This document shows positions 12,871 to 14,509 of a stretch of 14,509 nt of DNA, piece after piece. The stretch's first letter is position 1. Every line of letters begins with the position of its first letter. The notes under the pieces were generated by a model that was not told the DNA's origin, made no database searches, and saw only the letters and a list, made by a program, of their open reading frames with translations. The position numbers and the translations under genes were made by a program. The DNA is from Hyphomonadaceae bacterium (lineage in GTDB: Bacteria; Pseudomonadota; Alphaproteobacteria; Caulobacterales; Hyphomonadaceae). The DNA lies in NCBI GenBank assembly GCA_030696545.1, contig JAUYSA010000249.1:1-14509 (forward strand), read 5' to 3'.

Positions 12871-13707
12871 TCACGCGCGGAAGAGTGACAGCAGCGCCTG
12901 CGGAGCGGAGTTCGCGATTCCGATGGCGGATGCGCTGAGCTCCTGCTTGACCTGAAGCGCCTGGATCAGCGCACTTTCGGCGGCGAGATCGGTATCGACC
13001 ATCCGGCCAACCCCCGCAGCCAGCGCATCAGCGAGGCGCGAGACGAACCCCTTCTGCGCTTCGATCCGCTTGCGTTCGCCTGCCATCTCGGTGAGTTGTT
13101 CGCCGACATTGGTGATCGACTGTTCCAGCAGCGCGTGCGTAGCAGCGGCGCTTTGTTGTGTGTTCAGAGCCGCACCGGCGGGCGGGGCGACAATCACCGG
13201 GCCGCCCGGCATGAGGTTGCGACCTTCTAGCGTCAACGACTGGCTGGCTTCCGCGTCAGCGATGAAGGATACGCCGTTGGGCTTCGAGCCGTCGAGAATG
13301 TTCGAATCGTCGAACGACGCGTTCCGGATGAAGCTCTGCAGCGTCTCCATCTGGCTGGCGTAGCGTTGCGAGAACGCAGCCCGCTGATCGTCGGAAAGCC
13401 CGCCGGACATCGCCTGCGCGGCTGTGGCCTTCATCTCGATCAGCAGCTTGGACGCTGACTCAGCGGCAGTGATCGCGGTGTCGGAGATCGACTCGGCGCG
13501 CCCTAGGCTGAGCGTAACGGCGTTGAGCGAGCCGCCCTGCCCGCGCATGATCGCGGCCGAGTGGTAAGAGTTCACGTCGTCGCGCGCGCGCGACACCCTG
13601 AGACCCGACGACAAGCGGCTTTCGGCGCCTGACAGGTCCTTGGTCGACGACTGGAGATATTTCAGCGCTCCAAGTGCGCCCGTTGCGTTATTCAGTCTTT
13701 CGACCAT
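12871..13707 (-). CDS. Divergent flagellin
   Basis: Flagellins polymerise into the flagellar filament after export through the flagellar secretion system. This 278-residue protein keeps both helical D0/D1 ends: N-terminal 'ALKYLQSSTKDLSGAESRLS', 'SGLRVSRARDD' and 'SLGRAESISDTAITAAESAS', and C-terminal 'GRMVDTDLAAESALIQALQV', 'KQELSASAIGIANSAPQALL' and SLFRA. The length is like Caulobacter flagellins. It is clearly divergent from its neighbour: it starts MVERLN rather than with a standard flagellin start, has NSYHSAAIM where most have a small-residue AGLAI-type stretch, and ends SLFRA. A proline/glycine-rich segment (about residues 165-182, 'LMPGGPVIVAPPAGA') replaces a normal variable core. 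GGAGG (13717-13721) lies 9 bases before the ATG. It may be a minor or hook-proximal filament subunit, comparable in idea to FljJ. Confidence 0.88.
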   Translation of the reverse strand: MVERLNNATGALGALKYLQSSTKDLSGAESRLSSGLRVSRARDDVNSYHSAAIMRGQGGSLNAVTLSLGRAESISDTAITAAESASKLLIEMKATAAQAMSGGLSDDQRAAFSQRYASQMETLQSFIRNASFDDSNILDGSKPNGVSFIADAEASQSLTLEGRNLMPGGPVIVAPPAGAALNTQQSAAATHALLEQSITNVGEQLTEMAGERKRIEAQKGFVSRLADALAAGVGRMVDTDLAAESALIQALQVKQELSASAIGIANSAPQALLSLFRA

Positions 13708-13823
13708 TTTGGCCGGCCTCCGCAGACGAAACGTGGTGAACGATTCGTCAATCAGCCGTCAGTCTTCGTTAGTAATCCTTAACGACAGGTTTCCAGCCGG
13801 GACTGGCTCACAGCGTTATGGGC

Positions 13824-13859
13824 AAAAGCCGCCCGCGCCTGAACGGCGGGGCGGCTTTT
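13824..13859 (-). terminator. Intrinsic terminator after the canonical flagellin
   Basis: Arms AAAAGCCGCCC (13824-13834) and GGGCGGCTTTT (13849-13859) pair perfectly over 11 bp around a 14-base loop that can add a few inner pairs. On the minus strand the hairpin starts 30 bases after the flagellin stop at 13889 and ends in TTTT. Because the arms end in A and T runs, it could also work on the plus strand, where six T residues follow. Confidence 0.85.
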
Positions 13860-13888
13860 TTCATTGGATCAGTCGGCCGTTTCGGGCC

Positions 13889-14509
13889 TCAGCCCTGGAA
13901 CAGCGACAGGATGACCTGCGGCGCCTGGTTGGCGATCGAGAGGGCCTGCGCGCCGAGCTGCTGCTTGATCTGCAGCGATTGCAGCTTGGCAGACTCTTTT
14001 GCGAGGTCGGCGTCGACCAGATTGCCGATGCCGTTCTCGATCTCGTCCGACAGCTTGGCGAGGAAGTCCTGCTGGGCGTCGAGGGCGGTCGCTTGCGAGC
14101 CAAGCGAGGCCAGCGAGATGTTGAGGTCAGTGATCGCCGTTTCCAGAGCGTTGGCGGCGGTCGTCGCCGCTGCAGCTGAGGTCGAGATGTCGATCGTCGA
14201 GAAGGCGGCGAAGAGCGAGCCCGCAATCGTCAAATCGAGGCCGTGAACAACCATCATGTTCTCGCCGGCGCTGGAGACGTCAGCTGTGGCAACGCCATCG
14301 CCGAGTTCGGCAGCGCCGCCAGCATCGACCACCAGGTCATCGAACGCCGTATCGTTGATCAGGTAGGTGATCTGACCCGTTGTATCATCGTACGAGGCCG
14401 AGATCTTGCCGCCAGCCTGAGCGTTCACGGCGTCAACAAAACCATCGATCGTCATGCCAGTGGTCAGTTCGACGCCGATAGTAAGGGTCGAGCCGCCCGT
14501 GCCCGTGAG
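13889..14509 (-). CDS. Flagellin (C-terminal part; gene starts beyond the window)
   Basis: The frame is open to the window edge, so only the last 206 residues are visible and the N-terminal D0/D1 region is missing. The C-terminal helical domain is canonical for Caulobacterales flagellins: 'ANALETAITDLNISLASLGS', 'DFLAKLSDEIENGIGNLV', 'DADLAKESAKLQSLQIKQQL' and 'ALSIANQAPQVILSLFQG'. The preceding variable part is polar, Asp/Gly/Thr-rich with 'DGFVDAVNAQAGGKISASY' and 'TTGQITYLINDTAFDDLVV', as in surface-exposed flagellin insertions. The visible length shows it is longer than, and different from, the neighbouring flagellin. It is followed by a strong terminator, so the two flagellin genes are probably separate transcription units, and this one is the likelier major filament subunit. 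Confidence 0.95.
   Translation of the reverse strand, partial: LTGTGGSTLTIGVELTTGMTIDGFVDAVNAQAGGKISASYDDTTGQITYLINDTAFDDLVVDAGGAAELGDGVATADVSSAGENMMVVHGLDLTIAGSLFAAFSTIDISTSAAAATTAANALETAITDLNISLASLGSQATALDAQQDFLAKLSDEIENGIGNLVDADLAKESAKLQSLQIKQQLGAQALSIANQAPQVILSLFQG

Noticed and set aside
13708..13823. Sigma-54 promoter or CtrA box upstream of the divergent flagellin
   Set aside because: No GG-N10-GC of the right form; on the minus strand TTAAGGATTACTAAC resembles a CtrA site but has one base fewer between half-sites and a mismatch.
1..14509. CRISPR arrays, tRNA or rRNA genes, insertion sequences, prophage or defence genes
   Set aside because: I looked for evenly spaced direct repeats, tRNA-like cloverleaf patterns, transposase or integrase motifs and toxin-antitoxin pairs and saw none.

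Overview
The window looks like a stretch of chromosome from a GC-rich alphaproteobacterium of the Caulobacterales, most likely a Hyphomonadaceae-type organism. The reasons are the FliX gene divergent from flgI, a FlbY-like gene after flgI-flgJ, a CtrA-type TTAA-N7-TTAA box between fliX and flgI, Caulobacter-style short flagellins, and a DksA with an alphaproteobacterial-looking degenerate zinc finger. The family-level assignment is inference from gene content only.

Layout. (1) 1-1019: the end of a flagellar operon, with the C-terminus of flgA (P-ring chaperone) followed by flgH (L-ring lipoprotein). (2) 1016-6760: a run of minus-strand genes that are mostly not flagellar. These are a four-helix PepSY membrane protein, a REP-like repeat pair, def (peptide deformylase), rmuC, an 82-residue membrane-anchored protein, recR, a 166-residue membrane-anchored protein of unknown function and a small cysteine-rich exported protein. 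(3) 6828-7448: a plus-strand TRIC/UPF0126 channel-family protein, separated from dksA by a large structured palindromic repeat. (4) 7595-8664: dksA and fliX on the minus strand. (5) 8842-10711: the plus-strand flagellar operon flgI-flgJ-flbY, with genes overlapping by 1 to 4 bases. (6) 10907-12190: an unrecognised 427-residue bitopic membrane protein. (7) 12195-14509: minus-strand marC, a divergent flagellin and the C-terminal part of a canonical flagellin that runs off the window, with a clear intrinsic terminator between the two flagellins.

How it fits together. FlgA, FlgH, FlgI and FlgJ build the periplasmic rod, P-ring and L-ring. FliX is the regulator that, in Caulobacter, couples basal-body assembly to FlbD-dependent late gene expression. 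FlbY is a small accessory protein and the flagellins form the filament. The fliX-flgI intergenic region carries the most informative regulatory DNA: a CtrA box embedded in a long dyad. The block from the PepSY gene to dksA separates the flgA-flgH operon from the fliX-flgI locus and holds translation (def), DNA repair (recR, rmuC) and transcription (dksA) functions.

I found no CRISPR array, insertion sequence, phage gene, tRNA or rRNA. I do not see a clearly new multi-gene system. The best candidates for novelty are the 427-residue protein, the divergent flagellin and the fliX-flgI dyad. No gap between genes exceeds about 230 bases.
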